Both the position numbers and the translations under genes were made by a program. DNA of 33,847 bases from an uncultured Collinsella sp. (lineage in GTDB: Bacteria > Actinomycetota > Coriobacteriia > Coriobacteriales > Coriobacteriaceae). The stretch covers positions 1 through 33,847 of the forward strand of contig URKH01000013.1 of NCBI GenBank assembly GCA_900548255.1. The letters run 5' to 3'. Shown here in pieces: positions 16,409-24,251 of the stretch (the stretch's first letter is position 1; every line of letters begins with the position of its first letter). The notes under the pieces were generated by a model. That model was not told the DNA's origin, made no database searches, and was given only the letters and a program-made list of their open reading frames with translations.

Positions 16409-16454
16409 ATAGGCCTCAGTTAAACCAAACCTACACGGTCAAATGACCCGCAGG

Positions 16455-18308
16455 TTACATCTGCTCGGGCGCGGAAACGCCAACGAGGGTGAGCACCAGG
16501 GCGAGCGTCACGCGGACGGCATCGCAAGCGGCCAGACGGGCACGCGAAAGCTCGGGGTCGACGGGACGGCCCTCGCTCGGCAGCACCTGGCAGGCAGCGT
16601 AGAAGCTGTGGAAGTCACCGGCGAGTTCCTCGGCAAAGTGGGTCAGACGGAACGGGGCGCGATCGCGAGCACAGCTGGCGATCAGGTCGGTGAGCTCGTT
16701 GAGCTTGCGCGAAAGGGCGAGCTCGGTCGGGTCGGTCAGCAGCGAGTAATCGACGTTCTCACCGATGGCCTTGGCGGCAACGGCCTTCATGCCCATCTCG
16801 TCGGCCTGCTCGGCGGTAACGTCGGCGGCACGGCGCAGGATGGAGCACACGCGGGCGTGAGCATACTGCACGTAATAGACCGGGTTGGAGTTGTCGCGCT
16901 TCTTAACGGCCTCGATGTCGAAGTCGACCATCTGGTTGGAGCTCTTGGAGATGAGCGTGTAGCGAGCGGCATCGGAGCCAACCTCGTCGACGAGCTCCTG
17001 AAGGGTCACCATGGTGCCCTTGCGCTTGGACATACGGACGGGCTTGCCGTTACGCAGCAGGTTGACGAGCTGGCCCAGTAGAACCTCGAACTTGCCGGGG
17101 TAACCCAGAGCGTCGCAGACGCAGCGGACGCGCTCGATGTAACCGTGGTGGTCGGCGCCCCAGATGTCGATGACGTGGTCGACGCGCTGGAACTTATCCC
17201 AGTGATAGGCGACGTCGGAGGCGAAGTAGGTGTACTCGCCGTCGGACTTGATCAGGACGCGGTCCTTGTCGTCGCCCAGATCGGTGGAGCGGAACCACAG
17301 GGCGCCGTCCTTGGTGTAGAGGTAGCCCATCTTGTCGAGCTTCTCAAAAGCGCGGTCGACGGCGGAGGTGCCGGCGGTCTCGCCCTCGGTGTCCTTCACA
17401 TACAGCGAGCGCTCGGAGTACCAACGGTCAAAGTCGCAGTTGACGGCGTGGCAGAGGTCGCGCATGTTGTCGACCATCTTCACGTAGCCGCGCTCACGGA
17501 AGCTCTCCATACGCTCCTGCGGATCGGCGTCGACCCACTTGTCGCCGTCGGTGCGCCAGAACTCGGCGGCCTCGTCGATGATGTAGTCGCCGCCGTAAGA
17601 GTCCTTGCCCAAGGTCTCGGCAAAGTTGTCCTGATACGGATGGGTCTCGGGGTGCTCGTCGTTCTCGTCGGCAACAAAGGCGTCACGGTCGGCGATCAGC
17701 AGCTTGTGAGCCTCGTCGATATCAACGCCCTGCTTGGCGATGATGTCGGCAAGCTGCATATAGCGCGTGCTGATGGAGTTGCCGAAGGTGTTCATCTGAG
17801 AGCCGTGGTCATTGATGTAGAACTCACGCTGGATGTCGTAACCGGCGTGGTCCATGACGCGGCAAAGGGAGTCGCCCAGAGCGGCCCAGCGGCCGTGACC
17901 AATGTGCATGGGGCCGACGGGGTTGGCGGAAACGAACTCGACCTGGGTCTTCAGGCCACCACCGACGTTGGACTTAGCGAAGTCCATGCCCTTCTCGCGA
18001 GCCTCGCCAAAGATGGCATTCTTGACGGCAACGGAGAGGTAGAAGTTGATGAAACCGGGGCCTGCGATCTCAACCTTCTCGATCGCGGGATCCTCGGGCA
18101 TATGGGCAACGATGGCCTCGGCGATCTTGCGCGGGGCGCAGTGGGCCAGCTTGGCGGACTTCAGGGCCATGGTAGAGGTCCACTCGCCATGAGAAGTGTC
18201 AGCCGGTCGCTCGATAGCGCAATCGTCAAGTTCAAATGCGGAAAGGTCGCCGGCCTCCTGGGCCGCAGCAAGCGCAGCACGTACCAGCTCTTCAATCTTC
18301 TCGGGCAT
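16455..18308 (-). CDS. argS: Arginyl-tRNA synthetase
   Basis: ArgRS (617 aa) charges tRNA-Arg with arginine. ATG 18308 has a strong GGAGG ribosome binding site; the longer open frame upstream is non-coding. In order: the N-terminal Add-1 tRNA-recognition domain (1 to ~110), the class I signature H-I-G-H (135-138) within N-P-V-G-P-M-H-I-G-H-G-R, the K-M-S-K-S-equivalent R-M-S-K-R-K-G at about 425-431, and the C-terminal DALR anticodon-binding domain ending in G-V-S-A-P-E-Q-M. The catalytic core has acidic insertions (A-D-E-N-D-E-H-P region near 225). The gene stands alone between its own terminator and a 342-base upstream region. Confidence 0.97.
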   Translation of the reverse strand: MPEKIEELVRAALAAAQEAGDLSAFELDDCAIERPADTSHGEWTSTMALKSAKLAHCAPRKIAEAIVAHMPEDPAIEKVEIAGPGFINFYLSVAVKNAIFGEAREKGMDFAKSNVGGGLKTQVEFVSANPVGPMHIGHGRWAALGDSLCRVMDHAGYDIQREFYINDHGSQMNTFGNSISTRYMQLADIIAKQGVDIDEAHKLLIADRDAFVADENDEHPETHPYQDNFAETLGKDSYGGDYIIDEAAEFWRTDGDKWVDADPQERMESFRERGYVKMVDNMRDLCHAVNCDFDRWYSERSLYVKDTEGETAGTSAVDRAFEKLDKMGYLYTKDGALWFRSTDLGDDKDRVLIKSDGEYTYFASDVAYHWDKFQRVDHVIDIWGADHHGYIERVRCVCDALGYPGKFEVLLGQLVNLLRNGKPVRMSKRKGTMVTLQELVDEVGSDAARYTLISKSSNQMVDFDIEAVKKRDNSNPVYYVQYAHARVCSILRRAADVTAEQADEMGMKAVAAKAIGENVDYSLLTDPTELALSRKLNELTDLIASCARDRAPFRLTHFAEELAGDFHSFYAACQVLPSEGRPVDPELSRARLAACDAVRVTLALVLTLVGVSAPEQM

Positions 18309-18650
18309 AGATCCTCCTTGTGTTAAAGCCCCCGAGCTCTTGGTCACTCGTAGGGCAAAAGCCAGAGTTTGTAGCACTCTATCACAAGCGAGGGGCACTG
18401 TCGCAGGGTAAAGCCAATCGAAATTGCATATGCACAAAATTGACTACAGCTTGTATGGAGTCACTCAAAGATGCCGGTCTGCCTGCAGATTATGCACGCG
18501 TTGAAAATGCATAAAGGTGTGAATGAGCTGTGTCTTTTATCGAATACTCTTACCTATCAGAGTTGTGTGCTTTTCCTGCATAAAGCGAGGATTTGCGCAC
18601 GTCAGCGTGTTATTCTAGACATACGTAAATTCGTATAAGTTGGAGGTAGC
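18309..18650. other. Divergent promoter region between argS and the CarD-like gene
   Basis: No gene is supported here. The region must hold promoters for argS (leftward) and the CarD-like gene (rightward), but no -35/-10 pair is convincing: TTGCGC (18593-18598) and TATTCT (18611-18616) are only 12 bases apart. TGCATAAAG occurs twice, near 18506 and 18577, and TGCATATGCA is a palindrome near 18425; these could be operator half-sites. Confidence 0.35.
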
Positions 18651-19136
18651 ATGTTCTCAATCGGTCAACACGTCATTCATCCGGGTCAGGGAGTCTGCAC
18701 CGTCGTCGGTTTTAGGGACGACACGCCGCAGCCCATGTTGTTGCTCGAGGCCAAGCAAGGGCATGCGCAGACAATCCTTATGTACCCCGTGGCGCAGGCC
18801 GACCGTCTGCATGCCGCCATCTCTCAGCAAGATGCCGAGCATCTGCTGAGCCACTATGACGAGCTGGAGTGCGACACCTTTACCGAGCGCAACAGCTCGC
18901 TTGAAGAGACACACTTTAAGCAGCAGCTCAAGCTGGGCGCGCCCGAGACGGTCCGCGTGGCAAAGACCATGATGCACCGCATTCGCCAGGCCGAGGAAGC
19001 CGATAAAAAGCCCAGCTCTTACTATATGCGTGTACTCAAGGAAGCCAAGCGCCGCTCCATCGAGGAGTTCGCCGTGGCATTGGGCGTCACCGAGGAGGCC
19101 GCCGAAGCCCGCCTAGCCCAAGCCGCCCTCAACTAA
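18651..19136 (+). CDS. CarD family transcription regulator
   Basis: This 161-residue protein has the CarD/CdnL layout. The N-terminal RNA polymerase-interacting Tudor-like domain (about 1-60) begins F-S-I-G-Q-H-V-I-H-P-G-Q-G-V and is followed by a helical C-terminal DNA-binding domain (about 65-161). CarD proteins bind the RNAP beta subunit and stabilise open promoter complexes, often controlling rRNA and stress genes. GGAGG precedes ATG 18651. A Trp that in mycobacterial CarD wedges into the promoter bubble is not evident, since the protein contains no Trp, so its effect on promoters may differ. Alternatively it is one of several divergent CarD paralogues, which clostridia and Coriobacteria often carry. 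Confidence 0.85.
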   Translation: MFSIGQHVIHPGQGVCTVVGFRDDTPQPMLLLEAKQGHAQTILMYPVAQADRLHAAISQQDAEHLLSHYDELECDTFTERNSSLEETHFKQQLKLGAPETVRVAKTMMHRIRQAEEADKKPSSYYMRVLKEAKRRSIEEFAVALGVTEEAAEARLAQAALN

Positions 19137-19148
19137 CCCATCCGCGCC

Positions 19149-19192
19149 AAAAACCACCACAAAGGGGACAGGCACCTTTGTGGTGGTTTTTT
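19149..19192. repeat. REP-like hairpin, copy 1 (3' of CarD-like gene)
   Basis: A perfect 16-bp stem AAAAACCACCACAAAG/CTTTGTGGTGGTTTTT encloses the loop GGGACAGGCAC. It begins 12 bases after the CarD-like stop and is followed by T residues, so it can terminate that transcript. It is one of five copies in the window. Confidence 0.9.
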
Positions 19193-19253
19193 CGTTCTAG
19201 TCGTTCTAGTAGTATTCATTCTTAGCGATACCTGCGAGCACAAGGAGTCTTTT

Positions 19254-19853
19254 ATGGCAGAGCCACTTTCCGCCGGAATCACCCGCGACCGTGCGTTCGA
19301 ATTGCTCAACGAGCACAATAAGGACCCGTTCCACATCACCCACGGCGAAACGGTCGAGGGCACCATGCGCTACTTTGCGCGCGAGTTCGACCCCGAGAAC
19401 GAGGAGTTTTGGGGCATCGTCGGTCTGCTGCACGACCTAGATTGGGAGGAGCATGAGGACGACCCCATGAACCACACCATCTATGCGGCCGAGATCCTTG
19501 AAGGCGAGGGCGCCTCTCCCGATCTCATTCGCGCCATTCAGACGCACACGTCGGACTTCAACACCTCGCTGCCCAAGCCCGAGCTGCAGATGGAAAAGAT
19601 CCTGTTTGCCTGCGACGAGCTCACCGGCTTGATCGGTGCTGCCGTCATCATGCGTCCGAGTAAGAGCGTCATGGACTTTACGACCAAGTCGCTCAAGAAA
19701 AAGTTCAAGGACAAGCGCTTTGCCGCCGGCTGCTCGCGCGACGTGATTACGCAGGGTGCCGAGATGCTGGGCTGGGAGCTCCCCGAGCTCTTCGACCGTA
19801 CCATCGCGGCCATGCAGTCCTTCGCCCCCGACCGCGACACCTTTCAGGCTTAA
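19254..19853 (+). CDS. HD-domain phosphohydrolase family protein
   Basis: This 199-residue protein has an HD-type metal-dependent phosphohydrolase fold. The H-D doublet is H60-D61 in G-L-L-H-D-L-D-W. Other candidate metal ligands are H30 (H-I-T-H-G), H74 (M-N-H-T), H98 (T-H-T-S) and D116-like positions in the F-A-C-D-E-L-T-G helix. The length and the H-D-L-D-W-E-E-H signature match small stand-alone HD proteins of unknown substrate; nucleotide or phosphate ester hydrolysis is expected. The ribosome binding site is weak-to-moderate (AAGGAG about 11 bases upstream). It lies between two copies of the REP-like hairpin in the same orientation. Confidence 0.82.
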   Translation: MAEPLSAGITRDRAFELLNEHNKDPFHITHGETVEGTMRYFAREFDPENEEFWGIVGLLHDLDWEEHEDDPMNHTIYAAEILEGEGASPDLIRAIQTHTSDFNTSLPKPELQMEKILFACDELTGLIGAAVIMRPSKSVMDFTTKSLKKKFKDKRFAAGCSRDVITQGAEMLGWELPELFDRTIAAMQSFAPDRDTFQA

Positions 19854-19858
19854 TTCCA

Positions 19859-19900
19859 AAACCACCACAAAGGGGACAGGCACCTTTGTGGTGGTTTTTG
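19859..19900. repeat. REP-like hairpin, copy 2 (between HD and proA genes)
   Basis: AAAACCACCACAAAG/CTTTGTGGTGGTTTT, a 15-bp perfect stem with loop GGGACAGGCAC, has the same orientation as copy 1. It starts five bases after the HD-gene stop and ends 12 bases from the convergent proA stop, so it may terminate both. Confidence 0.9.
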
Positions 19901-19912
19901 TTTGCGCGGGCG

Positions 19913-21199
19913 TTAGGGGCGGACCTGGCCGGTGCCTCGGAGCTTGTATTTGTAGGTGGTGAGGGCCTCGGCGGCAAAGGGGCCGCGGGCGTGGAGCTTT
20001 TGGGTCGAGATGCCAATCTCGGCGCCCAGGCCAAACTCGCCGCCGTCGGTAAAGCGCGTGCTGGCGTTGGCGTACACGGCCGAGGCATCGACCGCGTCCA
20101 GGAAGCGCTCGCAAGCATCCGTGTCCTCGGCAACGATGGCCTCGGAGTGCATCGTGCCGTAGCGATTGATGTGTGCGATGGCCTCGTCCTCGTTTGCCAC
20201 GACCTTCACGCTCATCTCGAGCGCCAGGTACTCGCGACCCCAGCCCTCCTCAGTCGCGGCAACGTAGTCATCGCCCTCGGCAAGCCCGGCATCGGCGCAC
20301 GCGGCGCACGTGGCCTCGTCGCCGTGAATGAGCACGCCGTGGTCGTGCAGCACGGCAACAACCGCAGGCAAAAACACATTGGCCACAGCATGGTCGACCA
20401 GCAGCGACTCGGCGGCATTGCACACGCCCACGCGCTGCGTCTTAGCGTTGACGATAATATTGAGCGCTTTATCGAAATCGGCGGATTCATGCACGTAGAT
20501 GTGGCAGTTGCCCGTGCCCGTCTCGATCACCGGCACAAGCGACTCGCGCACGCAGCGCTGGATCAGGCCTGCACCGCCGCGCGGAATGAGTACGTCGACA
20601 ATACCGCGGAGCTTCATGAGCTCGCCAGTGGCCTCGCGGTCGGTGGACTCGATCATCGACACGGCCTCGCGCGGGAAGCCCTTGGCCTCGAGCGCATCGG
20701 CCAGCAGCTCAGAAATCATGGCACACGAGTGATAGGCCAGCGAGCCGCCGCGCAGAATACAGGCGTTGCCGGTACGGATGCAGATGCCCGCGGCGTCGGC
20801 CGTCACGTTGGGACGCGCCTCGTAAACCATGGCGACCAGGCCCAGCGGCACACTCACACGGGTCAGGTCCACGCCGCTTGCAAGCACGCGGTGGTCGAGC
20901 ACGCGGCCTACGGGATCGGGCAGCTCGGCGAGCTTTTCCAGGCCGGCGGCCATGCCCTCGACGCGCTCAGGCGTCAGCAGCAGACGATCGAGCAGTCCGG
21001 CCGAGGTACCCGCATCGCGCGCGGCGGACATATCGAGCTCGTTGGCGGCGACGATGGAGTCGACACCGTTGCGCAGCGCTGCGGCCATGGCGCGCACGGC
21101 CTCCTGGCGCTGTTCATCGCTCGCCGTGGCAAGCGAGGCCGACGCTGCCTTGGCGGCAACGGCAAGATCGTGGACATACGTGGCTATATCGACCGACAT
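19913..21199 (-). CDS. proA: Gamma-glutamyl phosphate reductase
   Basis: ProA (428 aa) reduces gamma-glutamyl phosphate with NADPH to glutamate semialdehyde, the second step of proline synthesis. The catalytic Cys lies in R-V-G-V-C-N-A-A-E-S, about residue 260. Other family marks are L-G-L-V-A-M-V-Y-E-A-R-P-N-V-T (cofactor side), L-I-P-R-G-G-A-G-L-I, and the C-terminal G-A-E-I-G-I-S-T-Q-K-L-H-A-R-G-P block. Length is normal. ATG 21199 is preceded by AAAGGG and GGAGA. proB, which makes the substrate, is on the same strand but ~1.8 kb upstream, separated by the oppositely oriented peptidase gene, so they are not one operon here. Confidence 0.97.
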   Translation of the reverse strand: MSVDIATYVHDLAVAAKAASASLATASDEQRQEAVRAMAAALRNGVDSIVAANELDMSAARDAGTSAGLLDRLLLTPERVEGMAAGLEKLAELPDPVGRVLDHRVLASGVDLTRVSVPLGLVAMVYEARPNVTADAAGICIRTGNACILRGGSLAYHSCAMISELLADALEAKGFPREAVSMIESTDREATGELMKLRGIVDVLIPRGGAGLIQRCVRESLVPVIETGTGNCHIYVHESADFDKALNIIVNAKTQRVGVCNAAESLLVDHAVANVFLPAVVAVLHDHGVLIHGDEATCAACADAGLAEGDDYVAATEEGWGREYLALEMSVKVVANEDEAIAHINRYGTMHSEAIVAEDTDACERFLDAVDASAVYANASTRFTDGGEFGLGAEIGISTQKLHARGPFAAEALTTYKYKLRGTGQVRP

Positions 21200-21311
21200 G
21201 GGCGGCCCTTTCTCCTAGAAGTTTGCAACCATGGTAGCCGATTTGCGCATGGCCTCGCCCGCGGCGGTAGAATTGGTCAACCCGAAACACCGCAACGAAC
21301 GGAAGACTCAC

Positions 21312-22730
21312 ATGGCCCTCATCACTTCGTACCACGTCCCCGGCCTTTACGTCGAGGACCACAGCATCGACGTCCCCCTTGACTGGCGCGGCCTGGAGCC
21401 GATGCTCCTGGCCGTCGGCAGCACCATGCGCCGCGGCGCTATGCCGGCGCCCATCGCCGGCGCGCCCGAGAGCATCAAGCTCTTCTACCGTGTGGTTTGC
21501 GCGCCCGACCGCATCAACGACGATCTGCCACTGCTCCTGTTTTTGCAGGGCGGCCCCGGCGGCGAGAGCCCGCGTCCGCTGTCGCCCACAAGCGACGGCT
21601 GGATCGAGGAGGCCGTCAAGCACTTCCGCGTGGTCCTTCCCGACCAGCGCGGCACCGGACGCAGTAGCTGCGTGGACGGACGCACGATCAAGGCACTGGG
21701 TGATCGCGCAACGGCCGCCGGCGCCGATACAGCACGCTCGCAGGCGGATTTCCTCAAGCGCCATCTTGCCAGCTCCATCGTGCGCGATTTTGAGTACCTG
21801 CGCCTGGTGGGCTTTGGCGGCAAGCCCTGGGTCACACTGGGGCAGAGCTACGGCGGCTTTTTGACGTTGAGCTATCTGTCGCTCTTCCCCGAGGGCGTGG
21901 CGGCAAGCTTTACCTGCGGCGGCATTCCGCACGTGCCGGCGAGCGCCAGCGAGGTCTACGCGCACACCTTCCCACGCATGGCAGCCAAGACGTAGCAGTA
22001 TTACGACCGCTACCCCGCCGACGTCGAGCGCGTGGCGGCCCTGGCAGATGCCCTCGAGGAGCAAAAGCCCGTGTTGCTCGACGGCTCGCCGATGACGGTC
22101 GAGCGCCTACAGCTCATGGGCAGCGACTTTGGCATGAAGCCGAGCTTTGAGCGCATGCATTGGATTATCGATCACGCGTTTGTTACAGGCGACGGTACAC
22201 TGAGCTGCGGCTTCTCGGTATCCGACAGCTTTTTGATGCGCGCCTTCGAGCGTACCAACACGCGCACGAATCCGCTGTACTGGACGCTGCAGGAGTTCAT
22301 ATACGCCGACGGTGACACTATGCCCATTGGCTGGGCCGCAGCTGAAGAGAAGGCACACCGCGCCGAGTTCGACACCCTCGCGCGCCCGCTCATGTTTACC
22401 GGCGAGGCCATGTTCCCGTGGATGTTCGAGCAGATGCCCGAGCTCAAGCCCTTCAAGCCCGCCATGGACCTGCTGATGGAAGACACCAGCTGGGACAAGA
22501 TCTATGACCCGCAGCGCCTGGCCTGCAACGAGGTGCCGCTCCAGGCCGCGGTGTACTTCGATGACATGTACGTCGATTCGAGTCTGCAGCTCGACACGCT
22601 CAGCCGCGTGGGCAACTCGCACGCCTGGGTAACCAACGAGTTCGAGCACGACGGCCTGCACGGCAGTGTGGTATTCAAGCACCTCTTCGACGAGGCCCTC
22701 AACCGCGGAGACCTGCGCCGAATCTTCTAG
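21312..22730 (+). pseudogene. pip: Proline iminopeptidase (alpha/beta hydrolase) interrupted by an in-frame amber codon
   Basis: The frame from ATG 21312 encodes a 472-codon proline iminopeptidase-type hydrolase, which would release N-terminal proline from peptides, but codon 228 is TAG (21993-21995). The sequence resumes in the same frame with Q-Y-Y-D-R-Y-P-A-D-V-E and continues to the normal end at 22730 with no other lesion. The first part carries the oxyanion Q-G-G-P-G-G (80-85) and nucleophile S179 in G-Q-S-Y-G-G. The second carries the rest of the fold, including Y-F-D-D-M-Y-V-D and the probable His segment E-H-D-G-L-H-G. Without readthrough the product lacks the acid/His part and would be inactive. 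A single-base change or sequencing error explains it; proA and proB flank it. Confidence 0.85.
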
Positions 22731-22738
22731 CAAAGGAG

Positions 22739-22781
22739 TGTCCCCACCTGCCGGCACAATAGAAACGTCCCCAAGTGCCGG
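22739..22781. repeat. 16-bp imperfect direct repeats of the GTCCCC type
   Basis: TGTCCCCACCTGCCGG (22739-22754) and CGTCCCCAAGTGCCGG (22766-22781) match at 13 of 16 positions, in the same orientation, just after the pip stop. The GTCCCC core also occurs as GGGGAC near 16110, and the related GGGAC is in the loop of the REP-like hairpins. Confidence 0.6.
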
Positions 22782-22792
22782 ATGATGTCCTT

Positions 22793-22954
22793 CGCCACGA
22801 AAACGGCCCATCTACTACGTTTCACCCGCATGGCCCAACCAGATGCCAAAAATAAAGAAAACCGCAGGCGTTCTACCTGCGGTTTTCTTTTTGCAATTCT
22901 TGGCATGGTCACCGATAGCCTATTAAACGTAGTAGATGGGCCGTTTTCGTGGCG
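22793..22954. repeat. 162-bp element with 30-bp perfect terminal inverted repeats (element 2)
   Basis: The arms 22793-22822 and 22925-22954 are perfect inverted repeats of 30 bases, each containing CTACTACGTTT or its complement. Inside, ATGCCAA (22843-22849) pairs with TTGGCAT (22900-22906), and within that a perfect 15-bp stem AAAGAAAACCGCAGG/CCTGCGGTTTTCTTT (22854-22868 with 22876-22890) is followed by TT. The three nested stems suggest a folded RNA or cruciform. Element 1 at 16181-16330 shares the TACTACG arm core and AAAACCGCAGG interior. Confidence 0.85.
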
Positions 22955-23044
22955 ACCAGCTCGGACATAAGCGCGGCGGGGCAAAGTTACCCTGGTAATT
23001 TCACCCCACGTGCATTGCAGATCGAAGGCGCCCGGCGTCGAGGC

Positions 23045-24172
23045 CTAAGCAAATACAATCAAGTTGTCTCGATGGATCGCCGGCTTCTCGGCTAGGTCTG
23101 CCAGTAGACGGTTGCTGGCGATCTGGTCCTGGCGGCGGCCGGCGGCAAGCTCCAGCACGTCCGAATCGGCCTCGGCGATACCGCGGGCGACGACCATACC
23201 GCTCGGGTCGCACACGTCGAGCACATCGCCCTCGGAAAACACGCCATCGACCTCGTGAATACCCACCGTAAGCAAGGAAGAGCCACGGCTTACCAGCGCC
23301 TTCGCAGCACCATCATCGACCGTCACCGAGCCATGTGCCTTGTCACCCAGCGCGATCCACAGCTTGCGCGGCGCAATGTCCAGGCGCTCCGCCGGCGGAT
23401 CGAACAGCGTGCCCACGCTCTCGCCGCGGGCGAGGCGCACGAGTGCATCGGGCTCCTCACCCGAGCAAATCACGCTCTGAATGCCCGCCGTCATCAGGAT
23501 GCGGCTCGCGCGAATCTTGGTGATCATGCCGCCCGTGCCCACCGAGGTCGAAGAATCGCCCGCCGAGGCGATAATCTTGGCATCGATCTTATGCACGACA
23601 GGAACAAACTCGGCCGTGGGGTCCTCATGCGGATTGGCAGTATAAAGGCCATCGATGTCCGAGAGCGTCACGCACAGATCGGCAGAAACCAGGCAGCTCA
23701 CAAGCGCCGCCAGTGTGTCGTTGTCGCCAAACTTGATCTCATCGACGGTAACGGTATCGTTCTCGTTGACGACCGGCACCACGCCAAGCTCCACGAGGCG
23801 CAACAGGGCGTCGCGCGCATGCAGGTAGGACGTGCGACGGGCCGTGTCGTGGCGCGTGAGCAGTACGAGCGAGGTGAGCAGGTCACGCGCATGAAACTCC
23901 TCGTCGTAGGCCGACGAGATGATGCACTGACCAGCCGAGGCGCAGGCCTGCAGGCTCGGCAGGTCGCCGACCGGCTTGCGGTCGAAGCCCAACACGGGAT
24001 AGCCACAGGCGATAGCGCCCGAGCTCACCACGACCAGGCGCCAGCCAAGCTCGCGCAGCGCTGCGGCCTGGTCGGCAAGTCCGCCGATAAAGGCGCGGTT
24101 GACCTTGCCGTCGGCGCCCACCACCGTGGACGAACCGATCTTTACCACCATCGTTTTATAAGAAGTCGTCAT
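23045..24172 (-). CDS. proB: Glutamate 5-kinase
   Basis: ProB (375 aa) phosphorylates glutamate in the first step of proline synthesis. The amino-acid kinase domain (1 to ~260) shows V-V-K-I-G-S-S-T (9-16), V-V-S-S-G-A-I-A, N-E-N-D-T-V near 145, L-S-D-I-D-G-L-Y, and G-T-G-G-M-I-T-K-I. The C-terminal PUA domain (about 285-365) includes G-S-S-L-L-T-V-G-I. ProB is normally feedback-inhibited by proline through the kinase domain. No good ribosome binding site precedes ATG 24172; the in-frame ATG seven codons later is possible but would cut the first strand. It stands apart from proA. Confidence 0.96.
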   Translation of the reverse strand: MTTSYKTMVVKIGSSTVVGADGKVNRAFIGGLADQAAALRELGWRLVVVSSGAIACGYPVLGFDRKPVGDLPSLQACASAGQCIISSAYDEEFHARDLLTSLVLLTRHDTARRTSYLHARDALLRLVELGVVPVVNENDTVTVDEIKFGDNDTLAALVSCLVSADLCVTLSDIDGLYTANPHEDPTAEFVPVVHKIDAKIIASAGDSSTSVGTGGMITKIRASRILMTAGIQSVICSGEEPDALVRLARGESVGTLFDPPAERLDIAPRKLWIALGDKAHGSVTVDDGAAKALVSRGSSLLTVGIHEVDGVFSEGDVLDVCDPSGMVVARGIAEADSDVLELAAGRRQDQIASNRLLADLAEKPAIHRDNLIVFA

Positions 24173-24251
24173 ACGTCAAACCAATCAACTGTTCAGCGAA
24201 CGGCCGAGCTGGCGGCCAAGGGAGCGTGACTCGCCCCTACCGCCCAAGGAA

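Larger units (their letters stand above)
15927..16454. other. Intergenic region upstream of rho and downstream of argS
   Basis: These ~530 bases hold no convincing gene. From left to right: the rho leader; ACTTAGTCATTGGGGACGTT at 16098-16117, a GGGGAC-type relic like the direct repeats at 22739-22781; the inverted-repeat element at 16181-16330; and the argS terminator at 16375-16408. TTGACG at 16056-16051 (minus strand) could be a rho -35, but the -10 at the right spacing (ATCAAT) is poor. Confidence 0.5.
22731..23044. other. Intergenic region between pip and proB
   Basis: These ~310 bases contain the direct repeats at 22739-22781, the long inverted-repeat element at 22793-22954 and a weak hairpin around 22978-23006 (GGGG..TTACC/GGTAA..CCCC) that could end proB. 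The small open frame across the element is not supported. Confidence 0.5.

Noticed and set aside
21993..21995. Pyrrolysine or another recoded amber codon in the peptidase
   Set aside because: No pylT/pylS-type genes are seen, the site is not a known recoding family, and a point mutation is simpler.
22782..22970. A 62-codon protein across the long inverted-repeat element
   Set aside because: It lies over the inverted repeats, so its sequence is forced by the palindrome, and it has no ribosome binding site.
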